Below are positions 17,993 through 27,320 of a stretch of DNA of 43,261 nt, one piece after another. The stretch's first letter is position 1. Each line of letters begins with the position of its first letter. The notes below the pieces were generated by a model. That model ran no database searches and was not told where the DNA came from. It saw only the letters and a program-made list of their open reading frames with translations. Position numbers and translations under genes: made by a program. The DNA comes from Pseudonocardia sp. (GTDB taxonomy: Bacteria > Actinomycetota > Actinomycetes > Mycobacteriales > Pseudonocardiaceae): the NCBI GenBank assembly GCA_030451825.1, contig JAKDNL010000005.1, positions 1 through 43,261 on the forward strand, written 5' to 3'.

Positions 17993-19168
17993 ATGCCCGA
18001 GGCCGTCGTCGTGGACGCCGTGCGTACCCCCATCGGGAAGCGGAAGGGGTCGCTGTCCGACGTCCATCCGGCCGACCTCTCGGCCGCGGTACTGATCGCG
18101 CTGGCACAGCGCACCGGCCTCGACCCGAACCTGGTCGACGACGTCATCTGGGGCTGTGTGAATCAGGTCGGCGACCAGGCCGCGCAGATCGGGCGCTACG
18201 CCGTGCTCGCGGCGGGCTGGCCGGAGACGGTTCCCGGCGTGACGATCAACCGGGCGTGCGGGTCCAGCCAGAGCTCGTTCGACTTCGCCGCCGGCATGGT
18301 GATGGCCGGGCAGTACGACGTCGTCGTGGCCGGTGGCGTGGAGTCGATGACCCGGGTGCCGCTGGGGGCGGGGCGCGATCTGGGGCGCCCGTTCGGCCCG
18401 CTGGTGCGCGAGCGCTACGCCGCGGACCTGACCTCGGGCGAGTTCCCGAACTCCGACTTCAACCAGGGCGTCGGCGCGGAGCGGATCGCCAAGGACTGGG
18501 GCCTGTCTCGCACCCGCCTGGACGAGTACGCCTCCCGCTCGCACGAGCTCGCCGCCGCCGCGATCGACAACGGAGCGTTCGACGGCCAGCTGGCGGCGGT
18601 GCCCGGCGCTCCCGGCTTCACCGCCGACGAGGGGCTGCGCCGCGGAACCACCCCGGAGACCCTGGCGAAGCTCAAGCCCTCGTTCACCGAGGACGGGGTG
18701 ATCCACGCCGGGAACAGCTCGCAGATCTCCGACGGCGCGTCCGCCGTCCTGGTCATGACGCCGGAGCGGGCGAAGGAGCTGGGCATGACGCCGATCGCGC
18801 GCTACCACTCCGGCGCGGTCTCCGGCGCGGATCCGCTGCGGATGCTGACCGGCCCGATCCCGGCCACCCAGAAGGCGCTCAAGCGCTCCGGGCTCTCGAT
18901 CGGCGACATCGGCGCGCTCGAGGTCAACGAGGCGTTCGCGCCCGTCCCGCTGGCCTGGCAGGCCGAGCTGGGCGCCGAGACCGAGCGGATGAACCCGCTC
19001 GGCGGCGCGATCGCGGTCGGGCACCCGCTGGGCGGCTCCGGCACGATCCTGCTCACCCGGCTGGTGCACCACATGCGCGACCGCGACATCCGCTACGGAC
19101 TGCAGACGATGTGCGAGGTGCGGCAGAACAGGTTCCCCAGGCCGGGTAGGGCCGGGACGCGGACGTGA
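17993..19168 (+). CDS. acetyl-CoA acetyltransferase/3-ketoacyl-CoA thiolase, aberrant C-terminus
   Basis: MPEAVVVDAVRTPIGKRKGSLSDVHPADLSAAVL...INRACGSSQSSFDFAAGMV...NEAFAPVPLAWQ...NPLGGAIAVGHPLGGSGTILLTRLVHHMRDRDIRYGLQTMCE; then VRQNRFPRPGRAGTRT* instead of GGGxAN. Confidence 0.88.
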   Translation: MPEAVVVDAVRTPIGKRKGSLSDVHPADLSAAVLIALAQRTGLDPNLVDDVIWGCVNQVGDQAAQIGRYAVLAAGWPETVPGVTINRACGSSQSSFDFAAGMVMAGQYDVVVAGGVESMTRVPLGAGRDLGRPFGPLVRERYAADLTSGEFPNSDFNQGVGAERIAKDWGLSRTRLDEYASRSHELAAAAIDNGAFDGQLAAVPGAPGFTADEGLRRGTTPETLAKLKPSFTEDGVIHAGNSSQISDGASAVLVMTPERAKELGMTPIARYHSGAVSGADPLRMLTGPIPATQKALKRSGLSIGDIGALEVNEAFAPVPLAWQAELGAETERMNPLGGAIAVGHPLGGSGTILLTRLVHHMRDRDIRYGLQTMCEVRQNRFPRPGRAGTRT

Positions 19169-19372
19169 GACGCGGACCACGACGGGCACGGCGAATGGCG
19201 AACTGATTCCCAGGACGGTCACAGGGTCGTCTCAGGGTCACGGCGGACAGTGATCGGTATGCAGCAGGACGGGCACCGATCTGACACAGGCGACGGTGAG
19301 ACCTCCACCGGTGACGCGCACGTCGAACCCGGTGGCTCCACACGTCCTGCTCACGAGCAGGAGGTAGCAGCC

Positions 19373-20800
19373 ATGGGTCCGACCGACACCGACGCCCGCG
19401 AGCAGGGGGCTCCCTCGCCGTACGGGCAGCCGGCCGGGCAGCAGCCGCCCGCCGGCGCGTGGGGGCACGGCGGCGGACCCACCCAGACGTTCCCGCCCTA
19501 CGGCGGCTCCGGCGCTCCCCCGACCTCGACCTACCCGCCGTTCGGCGTCGGGTCCACCCCGCCCCCGCGCCGTCCACGGCGGGCGATGACCGGCATCGTG
19601 GCCGCGGCGCTGGCCGCGGGCCTGGTCGGCGGCGGGGTCGGTTTCGGCGGCGCCTACGCGCTGATGGACGCCTCGGGCGGCGGCTCGTCATCGCTGACCA
19701 GCGCGTCCAGCCCGGCGGAGCCGAGCACGCCCGCCGAGGGCACCATCGCCGGTGCGGCCGCGAAGGCCATGCCGAGCACGGTCGACATCCAGGTCCGCAC
19801 CGCGCAGGGCACCGCCGAGGGCAGCGGCATCATCCTCACCGCCGACGGCGAGGTGCTGACCAACAACCACGTCGTCTCCGCAGCCCAGGGCGGATCGGCA
19901 CAGGGTGGGCAGATCTCGGTGACGTTGGCCGACGGCTCGTCGCACACCGCCACGGTGGTCGGTACCTCGCCCAGCTACGACCTCGCCGTGATCAAGCTGC
20001 AGAACGTCTCCGGGCTCACCGCGGCCACCCTCGGACAGTCCTCGGAGGTGAGCGTCGGTGAGCAGGTCGTCGCGATCGGTTCGCCGCAGGGCCTGTCCGG
20101 CACCGTCACCGCCGGTATCGTCAGCGCGCAGAACCGGACCGTCACCGCCGGCGGGGACGGCGGGGCCCCGGTCGTCTACAACGGCCTGCAGACCGACGCC
20201 CCGATCAACCAGGGAAACTCCGGCGGACCGCTGGTGAACCTGGCCGGGCAGGTCGTCGGCATCAACTCCGCGATCGCGACGACCGGCCAGGACGCCGGCA
20301 GCATCGGCCTCGGCTTCGCGATCCCGGTCGACCAGGCCCGCCGGATCGCCCAGGAGCTGATGACGGACGGGACCGCGACCAAGCCCCAGCTCGGCGTGCA
20401 GGGCGCCGTGTCCAGCTCGGCGACCGGTGCCGCGACCGAGCAGACCGGCGGCGCCCCGATCTCCAAGGTGCAGCCCGGTTCGGCCGCGGAGAAGGCCGGG
20501 CTCAAGGCCGGCGACGTGGTGACCAAGGTCGGCGACACCCCGGTCAGCGACTTCACCGACCTGGTCGCCCGGATCGGCACCTACGCCCCCGGCGAGAACG
20601 TGACGCTCACCGTCACCAATGGCGGCAACACCCGCACCGTTCCGGTCACCCTGGGCAGCATCCCGGACACGGCCGCCACCACCAGCGGCGGCACCCCTCA
20701 GGGCGCCACCCCCGAGGGCGGCAGCGGTTCGGGCGAAGGTGGGGCCAGCCCGTTCGGCGTCGACCCGTTCGGCCAGGGGAGCCCGCTCGGCGGTAACTGA
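19373..20800 (+). CDS. S1C family serine protease with PDZ domain (HtrA/DegP-like)
   Basis: Single N-terminal TM; GSGIILTADGEVLTNNHVVSAA, YDLAVIKLQ, QTDAPINQGNSGGPLVNLAGQVVGINSA; PDZ SKVQPGSAAEKAGLKAGDVVTKVGDTPV. Start after AGGAGGTAG. Confidence 0.93.
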   Translation: MGPTDTDAREQGAPSPYGQPAGQQPPAGAWGHGGGPTQTFPPYGGSGAPPTSTYPPFGVGSTPPPRRPRRAMTGIVAAALAAGLVGGGVGFGGAYALMDASGGGSSSLTSASSPAEPSTPAEGTIAGAAAKAMPSTVDIQVRTAQGTAEGSGIILTADGEVLTNNHVVSAAQGGSAQGGQISVTLADGSSHTATVVGTSPSYDLAVIKLQNVSGLTAATLGQSSEVSVGEQVVAIGSPQGLSGTVTAGIVSAQNRTVTAGGDGGAPVVYNGLQTDAPINQGNSGGPLVNLAGQVVGINSAIATTGQDAGSIGLGFAIPVDQARRIAQELMTDGTATKPQLGVQGAVSSSATGAATEQTGGAPISKVQPGSAAEKAGLKAGDVVTKVGDTPVSDFTDLVARIGTYAPGENVTLTVTNGGNTRTVPVTLGSIPDTAATTSGGTPQGATPEGGSGSGEGGASPFGVDPFGQGSPLGGN

Positions 20801-20974
20801 GCCCTCTCCCGGCCCCCCACACCGCCGGCCGGATGCGACAACCCCTCCGTCGCGTCCGGCCGGTTCCCTCGCTGCGGTGGACACGCACCGGACGGCCGCT
20901 CACGCTGTCGCGGTAGGAAAACGTCCGCGATACCGGCGACGGCGCGGGCGCACCTCATCGGGGAGGGGACGGCC

Positions 20975-22345
20975 ATGACGCGGTCGGAGGACACGGGCAC
21001 CGGGAAGCGACGCGGGATCGGACTGGCGACGACGGTCGCGGCGGCCGGGGGCCTGCTGTTCGGCTACGACACCGGGGTGATCAGCGGGGCGCTGCTGTTC
21101 ATCAAGCCGGAGTTCGGGCTCGGCGACGCCGGGCAGCAGGTGCTGGTGTCCGGGCTGCTGGCGGGGGCACTGGTCGGCGCCCTGGCCGGCGGCGCGATCT
21201 CGGACTCGCTGGGCCGCAAGAAGACCCTGCTCGGCGTCGCGGCGGTGTTCCTGCTCGGGGCGCTGCTGTCCGGTCTCGCGCCCGGGCTGACGACGCTGGT
21301 CGTCGCCCGGGTGGTTCTCGGCCTGTCGATCGGCGTGTCCTCGGTCTGCGTGCCGCTCTACATCGCCGAGATGGCGCCGAAGGAACGGCGCGGGCGTCTG
21401 GTCTCGATGAACCAGTTCCTGATCACCGTCGGGATCCTGCTGTCCTACCTGGTGAACTACGCGTTCGCGCCGATCGCGGGCTGGCGCTGGATGCTCGCGC
21501 TCGCCGCCGTCCCGGCGCTGGCGATGCTGATCGGGCTCGTCGGGGCGAGCGAGTCGCCGCGCTGGCTGGTGCTGCGCGGCCGCGCCGACGAGGCCCTCGA
21601 GGTGCTGCGGGGCAGCCGGACAGCCGACGAGGCCCGCGCCGAGATCGACGAGATCCGGGGCACCGCCCGCGAGGAGCGGCGCTGGAGCTGGGCGGACCTG
21701 CGCCGCCCGCAGCTGCGCCCGGCGCTGATGCTGGGCATCGGCGTCGCCGCGGTGAACCAGCTGGTCGGGGTGAACGCCGTCATCTACTACGCGCCGACGA
21801 TCCTGCAGGGCGTGTTCGGCAGCGACGCCGCCGCGATCCTGGCCACCGTCGGGATCGGGATCGTGAACGCCCTGGTCACGTTCGTGGCGCTGTCGCGGAT
21901 CGACTCCTGGGGGCGGCGCCCGCTGCTGCTCGGCGGCCTGGTCGCGGTGATCGGCTCCCTGGTCGCGCTCGTGGTGCTGTTCCTGCTGCCCAGCCAGGCC
22001 GGCGTGGTCGGGATCCTGATCGTGGTGGCGCTGTGCGTCTACATCGCCGCGTTCGCTGCCAGCCTGGGCATCGGGATCTGGCTGGTGAACTCCGAGGTGT
22101 TCCCGACCGGGGTGCGCGGCAAGGCCGGCTCGCTCGGCGCCACCACGCACTGGGGCCTGGACCTGGTGATCGCGTCCACCACGCTGACCCTGATCACGAA
22201 CCTGGGTGAGTCCGGGCTGTTCGCGATCTTCGCGGTGATCGGCGTGGCCGGGTTCGTCTTCCTGTACCGGCTGATGCCCGAGACCAAGGGAAAGAGCCTG
22301 GAGCAGGTCGACGCCGAGCTGCAGGCGCGGGCCGGGAGGGCCTAA
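20975..22345 (+). CDS. sugar porter family MFS transporter
   Basis: GGLLFGYDTGVISGALLFI, DSLGRKKTLL, PLYIAEMAPKERRGRLVSMNQFLITVGILLSYLVNY, QLVGVNAVIYYAPTIL, RLMPETKGKSLEQVD. Confidence 0.95.
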   Translation: MTRSEDTGTGKRRGIGLATTVAAAGGLLFGYDTGVISGALLFIKPEFGLGDAGQQVLVSGLLAGALVGALAGGAISDSLGRKKTLLGVAAVFLLGALLSGLAPGLTTLVVARVVLGLSIGVSSVCVPLYIAEMAPKERRGRLVSMNQFLITVGILLSYLVNYAFAPIAGWRWMLALAAVPALAMLIGLVGASESPRWLVLRGRADEALEVLRGSRTADEARAEIDEIRGTAREERRWSWADLRRPQLRPALMLGIGVAAVNQLVGVNAVIYYAPTILQGVFGSDAAAILATVGIGIVNALVTFVALSRIDSWGRRPLLLGGLVAVIGSLVALVVLFLLPSQAGVVGILIVVALCVYIAAFAASLGIGIWLVNSEVFPTGVRGKAGSLGATTHWGLDLVIASTTLTLITNLGESGLFAIFAVIGVAGFVFLYRLMPETKGKSLEQVDAELQARAGRA

Positions 22346-22352
22346 ACCGGCC

Positions 22353-22392
22353 GTGCGCGGAAACCGCTGCCGGGACGACGATATCCGCGCAC
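22353..22392. terminator. inverted repeat between convergent genes
   Basis: gtgcgcgga ... tccgcgcac, perfect 9-bp arms with 22-nt loop, between converging sugar-porter and phosphatase genes. Confidence 0.45.
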
Positions 22393-22436
22393 GACCCCCC
22401 GTGGTCGCGCCACCGTGATCGACGCCGCCACCGACG

Positions 22437-22499
22437 CCGGCGCCGATCAGGACCCGCGGGCCCGGCAGCCACACCGGCGCCGATCAGGACGCGCGGGCC
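22437..22499. repeat. 26-bp direct duplication (22437-22462 and 22474-22499)
   Basis: ccggcgccgatcaggac[c/g]cgcgggcc twice, 25/26 identical; second copy includes the stop codon of the phosphatase gene. Confidence 0.85.
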
Positions 22500-24637
22500 T
22501 CACCGGCGTCGGCGTCGGAGAGGACCGGGAGCAGGTGCCCGAGGTCGGTGAGCCAGCCGCGCAGCACCCGGTGCAGTGCCTCCGCCCCGACCGGCTCGCC
22601 GGGCTCGGCCCAGGTGCAGGGGTAGAGCACGAAGGCGTCGTTCTGCGGTCCGCCCAGCCCGCCGTGTGACCCGACGTGCGGCTCGAACGGCGACGCGTCC
22701 TCGCGGACCGGGTCGTAGCGGCTGTTCACCATGATGTCGGCGCAGTGCGCGAAGCCGTCCACCCGCGCGACGAGCGCGGCCGCGTGCGGGCCGTAGGGCT
22801 CGAGCGGGTCCTCGCCGGTGACGACGCCGTCGGCGAGGCGGTGCGTGCCGTCGCGGCCCAGCACCATCGGGCCGTCCTCTTCACCGCGGACCAGCAGGAA
22901 ACCGACGCCCGGGTGGTCGACCAGACCGGGCAGCAGGTCCGGGTAGGCGCGCTCGATCCGCTCCAGCGACACCCGGTCGTCGACGTCGGTGAACGAGACC
23001 AGGGCCGTGTGCCCGGAGGCGAGCACGAGGACCTGCGGCGCGGCCCGGCTGGCCGGTGCGGGCTCCCCCGGCGGGGTACGTGCGGGGTCGCGGTCCGCGC
23101 GGGTGCGCCGCGCCGCCAGCATCCGGGCCACCGGGCCCACGCCGCTACCCGCCTCGGCCAGCGTCGCCCCGAGCTGCCAGCCGTCCGCGCTGAGCGGGCC
23201 GCGGACCGGTTCGGGCGGTTCCTCGTCGGACGGGTCCCCGTCGGGTTCCCCGCACAGCCGCCCGACCAGGTGCTCCACCGGCTCGCCGAACCGGTCGGTG
23301 AACGCCTGGCCCTGGGTTTGGCCGTGGTCGGAGAGCACCACCAGCTCGTAGGGCCGCGGCGCCAGCGCGGCGGCCCGGGCCAGCCGCCCGATCTGCTGGT
23401 CGATCGTGCGCAGGACGTGCATCGCGTCGGCCCGTTCGATACCGGAGTGGTGCGCGACCTCGTCGTAGCCGACGAAGTCGGCGTAGGCCACCGGGCGCCC
23501 GGCCAGCATGTCCTCGAGCAGCGCGGACACCAGCACGTCGCGGGCGACCACCGTCGTCCCCGCGCGGGCAAGCGGGTAGAGCCCGCCGCGGCGGATCCGC
23601 GGGCGGACGTCCGCGCGACGCTGCCGCGCCGCGTCGACGAGCTCGCGCACCACGTCGGCCAGGGCGGCGACGGCCGTGCGCACGCCGTTCACCGGGTTGG
23701 CGAAATAGGCGTAGTAGCCGGCGCCGATCCGGTCCGAGCGGACCCGCCCGCCGCGGGCGCGGGTCAGCAGCGGCACCGCGCTCAGGGTCAGGCTGACGTG
23801 CGCGGCGTCGCCGGTGAACAGGTTCCCGCGACCGGCGCCGTCCTGGCTGAGCAGGCCGTGCCCGTCGGAGTGGCGGCGCTCGATCTCCGCCGCGTCGCCC
23901 GGTGACGAGCAGGTGATGACCCGGCGACGGTCCTTGTCGTACCAGCGGAAGCCGACCACGTCGTCGTTGTCGCCGTGCAGGATGCCGCACTGGCTGGCGC
24001 CGGTCTGCGCGCTCCAGTCGGTATGCCAGTCCGACAGCTGGTGGCTTCCCTCGGTGAGCCAGCGGGCCAGCGTCGGCATCGTGCCGTCCCGGACCGCACG
24101 ACGCAGCGTCGGCAGGCCCAGGCCGTCGACCTGCAGGAACAGCACCCCCGGCGACGGCGACCCGCCGCCGGCGTCGTGGTGGTGGCGGGCCCGCCGCCCG
24201 GCACGGCGGAAGAAGATCTCGTCGGAGTCGATCGCGAGCAGCGCGCTGACCAGCGCCGTGGCCACCGCGGTGGCCAGGACGACGGCGAGCGCCTCGAACG
24301 GCCCGGCGAGCGTCACCCCCGGCACCACCGAGAACACCGCGACCACGGCCACCGACAGCAGCACCAGCCCGCCGAGCCCGAACGTGTAGACCGCGACCGG
24401 CAGCGCCACCCGCATCACCAGCGGCCAGACCACCGCGGCCAGCGCCCCGAGCAGCAGCGCGCACACCGGCGCCAGCCACCAGTGCTCCATGTCGAAGCCG
24501 GCCAGGGCGTCGTCGAGCACCCAGAGCGTCACGGTCGCGGTCAGCCAGACCAGCAGGACCCGGGCCAGCGACCGTCCGCCACGCACCAGCCGTCCGGGCC
24601 CGGGCCCTGTTCTCTGGCCGGAGCCAGGGGGCGTCAC
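22484..24637 (-). CDS. membrane-anchored alkaline phosphatase/phosphodiesterase superfamily protein with N-terminal phage-holin-family-like TM region
   Basis: LWVLDDALAGFDMEHWWLAPVCALLLGALAAVVWPLVMRVALPVAVYTFGLG..., then VLFLQVDGLGLPTLRRAVRDGTMPTLARW...VGYDEVAHHSGIERADAMHVLRTIDQQIGRL...ELVVLSDHGQTQG. GTG start at 24637 inferred. Confidence 0.85.
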   Translation of the reverse strand: MTPPGSGQRTGPGPGRLVRGGRSLARVLLVWLTATVTLWVLDDALAGFDMEHWWLAPVCALLLGALAAVVWPLVMRVALPVAVYTFGLGGLVLLSVAVVAVFSVVPGVTLAGPFEALAVVLATAVATALVSALLAIDSDEIFFRRAGRRARHHHDAGGGSPSPGVLFLQVDGLGLPTLRRAVRDGTMPTLARWLTEGSHQLSDWHTDWSAQTGASQCGILHGDNDDVVGFRWYDKDRRRVITCSSPGDAAEIERRHSDGHGLLSQDGAGRGNLFTGDAAHVSLTLSAVPLLTRARGGRVRSDRIGAGYYAYFANPVNGVRTAVAALADVVRELVDAARQRRADVRPRIRRGGLYPLARAGTTVVARDVLVSALLEDMLAGRPVAYADFVGYDEVAHHSGIERADAMHVLRTIDQQIGRLARAAALAPRPYELVVLSDHGQTQGQAFTDRFGEPVEHLVGRLCGEPDGDPSDEEPPEPVRGPLSADGWQLGATLAEAGSGVGPVARMLAARRTRADRDPARTPPGEPAPASRAAPQVLVLASGHTALVSFTDVDDRVSLERIERAYPDLLPGLVDHPGVGFLLVRGEEDGPMVLGRDGTHRLADGVVTGEDPLEPYGPHAAALVARVDGFAHCADIMVNSRYDPVREDASPFEPHVGSHGGLGGPQNDAFVLYPCTWAEPGEPVGAEALHRVLRGWLTDLGHLLPVLSDADAGEARAS

Positions 24638-25272
24638 GAACGCTCCGGAGCCGCGGCGCCCGCGGGCTCCGCGGCGCGCCGGGACCGCCATCGCCCGATC
24701 AGCGCGGACACGCCTCCGATCAGCAGGACCAGCACCGTCGCGACGAGCGCGGCGACCAGCGGCGAGTCGAACAACCCGCCGGTGGCCACCCCGAGCACCC
24801 CGTAGAGCAGCGCCCAGAGCACGCTGCCGACCGCGGTGGCCGGTACCAGCAGGCGCCAGGACAGGCCCATCGCCGCGGCTGCGACCAGCACCGGGATCCG
24901 CCCGGCCGGCACGATCCGCCCGACTATCACGACCAGCCAGCCGCGCTCGGCGAACGTCGCGCGCATCCGCTCCAGCTTGTGCGGCGTCTGACCGCGGGTC
25001 AACCAGCCGATGACGGTCTCGCTGCCGGCCCGGGCGACCGCGAACGTCACCAGGTCCCCGGCCAGTGCAGCCACGGTGGAGATCAGCAGCACCAGCGGCA
25101 ACGACAGCGCCGCCGACGTCATCGCGACCGCGGCCGCCGCGCCGACCACGGCACCGGTCGGCACGATCGGCACGATCGAGCCGAGCAGCACGCCGCCCGC
25201 GACCACGAGGTAGCCGGCCCGCCCGGCCTCGGGTGTCAGCTCGGAGTCCAGCCAGCCGATCAGTGAGCTCAC
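24634..25272 (-). CDS. DedA family protein
   Basis: VSSLIGWLDSELTPEAGRAGYLVVAGGVLLGSIVPIVPTGAVVGAAAAV...FAERGWLVVIVGRIVPAGRIPVLVAAAAMGLSWRLLVPATAVGSVLWALLYGVLG; GTGA overlaps on both sides. Confidence 0.85.
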   Translation of the reverse strand: MSSLIGWLDSELTPEAGRAGYLVVAGGVLLGSIVPIVPTGAVVGAAAAVAMTSAALSLPLVLLISTVAALAGDLVTFAVARAGSETVIGWLTRGQTPHKLERMRATFAERGWLVVIVGRIVPAGRIPVLVAAAAMGLSWRLLVPATAVGSVLWALLYGVLGVATGGLFDSPLVAALVATVLVLLIGGVSALIGRWRSRRAAEPAGAAAPERS

Positions 25273-26090
25273 CCGGCACGCTCCGACTCGACCGTCTCCC
25301 CCGGCGGCACGACCAGGACGTCGGTCGGGTGCCCGGCGGCCGTGACCGCGGCGGCGAACTCGTTCGGGGGCGCGACCAGCAGGTGTCGCATCTTCGCCCC
25401 GGCCGGGCCGGGCATCGCCGGCAGCCCGGTGACGGCCAGGGTCCCCCAGTGCACCGGCACCGCGACCCGCGGGCGCAGCCGGGCGACCGCGTCCGCGGCG
25501 CGGGCCGGGTCCAGGTGCCCGGGCCCCAGGTTCGGGCCCCAGCCCCACACCGGCAGCGCGGCCAGGTCGATCGGGCCCATCGCGGCGATGTCGTCCATGC
25601 CGTCGAACAGGCCGGTGTCGCCGGAGGCGTAGACACGCAGTCCGTCGGCCTCGAGCAGGTGCCCCATCGCCGACGACTGAGGACCGTGCGTGAGCCGCGG
25701 GCCCCACCGGTGACCGCTGTGGTCCGCCGGGACACCGGTGACCCGCAGGCCGCCGACGTCGCGCTGCTCACCGATGCCGAGCTCCTCGACCCGCGGCACG
25801 CCCTTGCCACTCAGCCAGGCCCCGGCGCCGCGCGGCACGACGACCCGGACGTCGCGGGGCAGCATCCGCAGCGAGCCCAGGTGCAGGTGGTCGGCGTGCA
25901 GGTGCGAGATCAGCACCAGGTCGACGTCGCGGACGTCGGAGGCCGCCACTCCGGGCACGACACGGCGCAACGGGCCGATCCGCGGCGTCAGCACGGGGTC
26001 GGTCAGCAGCACCCGCCCGCCCATCCGCAGCCGCACGGTGCTGTGGCCGAGGAAGCGCATCTCCGGCAGGTCCACGGGAGGAAGTATCAC
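25269..26090 (-). CDS. MBL fold metallo-hydrolase
   Basis: MRFLGHSTVRLRMGGRVLLTDPVLTPR...DLVLISHLHADHLHLGSLRML...ASGDTGLFDGMDDIAAMGPIDLAALPVWGW; HxHxDH motif. Confidence 0.92.
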   Translation of the reverse strand: MILPPVDLPEMRFLGHSTVRLRMGGRVLLTDPVLTPRIGPLRRVVPGVAASDVRDVDLVLISHLHADHLHLGSLRMLPRDVRVVVPRGAGAWLSGKGVPRVEELGIGEQRDVGGLRVTGVPADHSGHRWGPRLTHGPQSSAMGHLLEADGLRVYASGDTGLFDGMDDIAAMGPIDLAALPVWGWGPNLGPGHLDPARAADAVARLRPRVAVPVHWGTLAVTGLPAMPGPAGAKMRHLLVAPPNEFAAAVTAAGHPTDVLVVPPGETVESERAG

Positions 26091-26141
26091 CCACCGGGCC
26101 GGTCCCCTGCTGCCCCGCCGACGTCCGCCCTGCGGGTGTCC

Positions 26142-26549
26142 CTAGCTCAACCCGAGCACCCGGTCCACCGCGACCTCCAGGACGACCCGGTGCGGGTTCT
26201 CCCGGGGGACCCGGTAGCGGCGGGCGTAGCGCTCCTCCGCATCGCGGACGGCGTCGCCGCCGGAGCGCACGACGGCCCGGCCCTCGAGCGTCGACCAGCG
26301 CCGTCCCTCGACCTGGGAGACGGCCACGCGCAGCCCCTCGTCGCCGGCCGCGGCCACGTTGCGGGCCTTCTGCGAGCCGTCCCGGCAGATCACGCGGACG
26401 ATCTCCTGGTCCACGTCGACGGTCGCGCCGACCGGGACGACGTGTGGGGTGCCGTCCGGGCGCAACGTCACCAGCGTGCACAGGTGCCGCTCGGTCCAGA
26501 ACTCACGCCACTCGTCGGACACACCGTCGGACAACCGTCTCGCCGTCAT
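26142..26549 (-). CDS. PPOX-class (pyridoxamine 5'-phosphate oxidase-fold) F420/FMN-dependent protein
   Basis: [78 protein letters not shown]. Confidence 0.85.
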   Translation of the reverse strand: MTARRLSDGVSDEWREFWTERHLCTLVTLRPDGTPHVVPVGATVDVDQEIVRVICRDGSQKARNVAAAGDEGLRVAVSQVEGRRWSTLEGRAVVRSGGDAVRDAEERYARRYRVPRENPHRVVLEVAVDRVLGLS

Positions 26550-26741
26550 GCCCGCATCCTCTCCGGCCCCACCCCGGTCTCGCCGCCGGGCACGCCGTCC
26601 CGACGACCACGCTCCGCGACTCCACCCGCCCGGGCGATGCCCCGACGGGTGACATCCGCGCCGATCATGACCGCCTCGTTCTAACTTTCCGCAGTCACTC
26701 CGACCTCATCGGTCACATTCCTCACTCTAGGGAGCATTCTC

Positions 26742-27320
26742 ATGACCTCTCGCACCCTCGCCCGTCTCGCCGGGACCTCCGCCGCCGTCGTCGTCACCGC
26801 GGCTCTGGCGGTCGTCCCCTTGGCCGGGGTCGCGAGCGCGGCACCGGCGGTGGACGACCAGAACTGCGCGGACTTCTCCAGCCGGCAGGAGGCCCAGCAG
26901 CACTACGACGACGACACCAGCGACCCCGACGGGCTCGACGACGACAACGACGACGAGGCCTGCGAGAAGCACAACTACGGCTCGACCGGCGGCCAGACGT
27001 CCGCGACCGGCGACCCGGAAGAATCCGACTCCGGCGACCAGGCCGGCGGCGACCAGCGCTCCGGCGGCGACCAGGGCGGCACGGCGCAGGGGGCGGCAGC
27101 ATCCGACACCGGCTCCTCGTCGGGTTCGGACGACCAGGTGGGCACCACGCCGGTCGGCAGCGTGGACGCCGGGGACGGCAGTGCGGTCGCCGCCGGACCC
27201 TCCGAACCGGCCGACGACGACCCGATGATCTTCATCCTCGGCGGCTTCGGTGCGCTCGCCGCCACCGGCGCGGCGGCCGCGGTCTGGAACACCCGCCGCT
27301 CCGGCATCTCCCGCCGGTGA
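26742..27320 (+). CDS. secreted excalibur calcium-binding domain protein with C-terminal TM
   Basis: Signal peptide; DDQNCADFSSRQEAQQHYDDDTSDPDGLDDDNDDEACEKHNYG (excalibur); C-term MIFILGGFGALAATGAAAAVWNTRRSGISRR. Confidence 0.85.
   Translation: MTSRTLARLAGTSAAVVVTAALAVVPLAGVASAAPAVDDQNCADFSSRQEAQQHYDDDTSDPDGLDDDNDDEACEKHNYGSTGGQTSATGDPEESDSGDQAGGDQRSGGDQGGTAQGAAASDTGSSSGSDDQVGTTPVGSVDAGDGSAVAAGPSEPADDDPMIFILGGFGALAATGAAAAVWNTRRSGISRR

Noticed and set aside
25273-25810. Start of the 1108-aa ORF 22484..25810 and of the 1244-aa ORF 27999..31733
   Set aside because: Upstream parts overlap DedA/MBL or citrate synthase 2/VOC/MFS genes in wrong frames and are low-complexity; true starts inferred at 24637 and 29303/29264.
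26605-26635. cacgctccgcgactccacccgcccggg as another copy of the in-frame repeat family
   Set aside because: Only partial similarity to catgctcgctccgcgagctccgctcggg; intergenic and too short to distinguish from chance in 70+% GC DNA.
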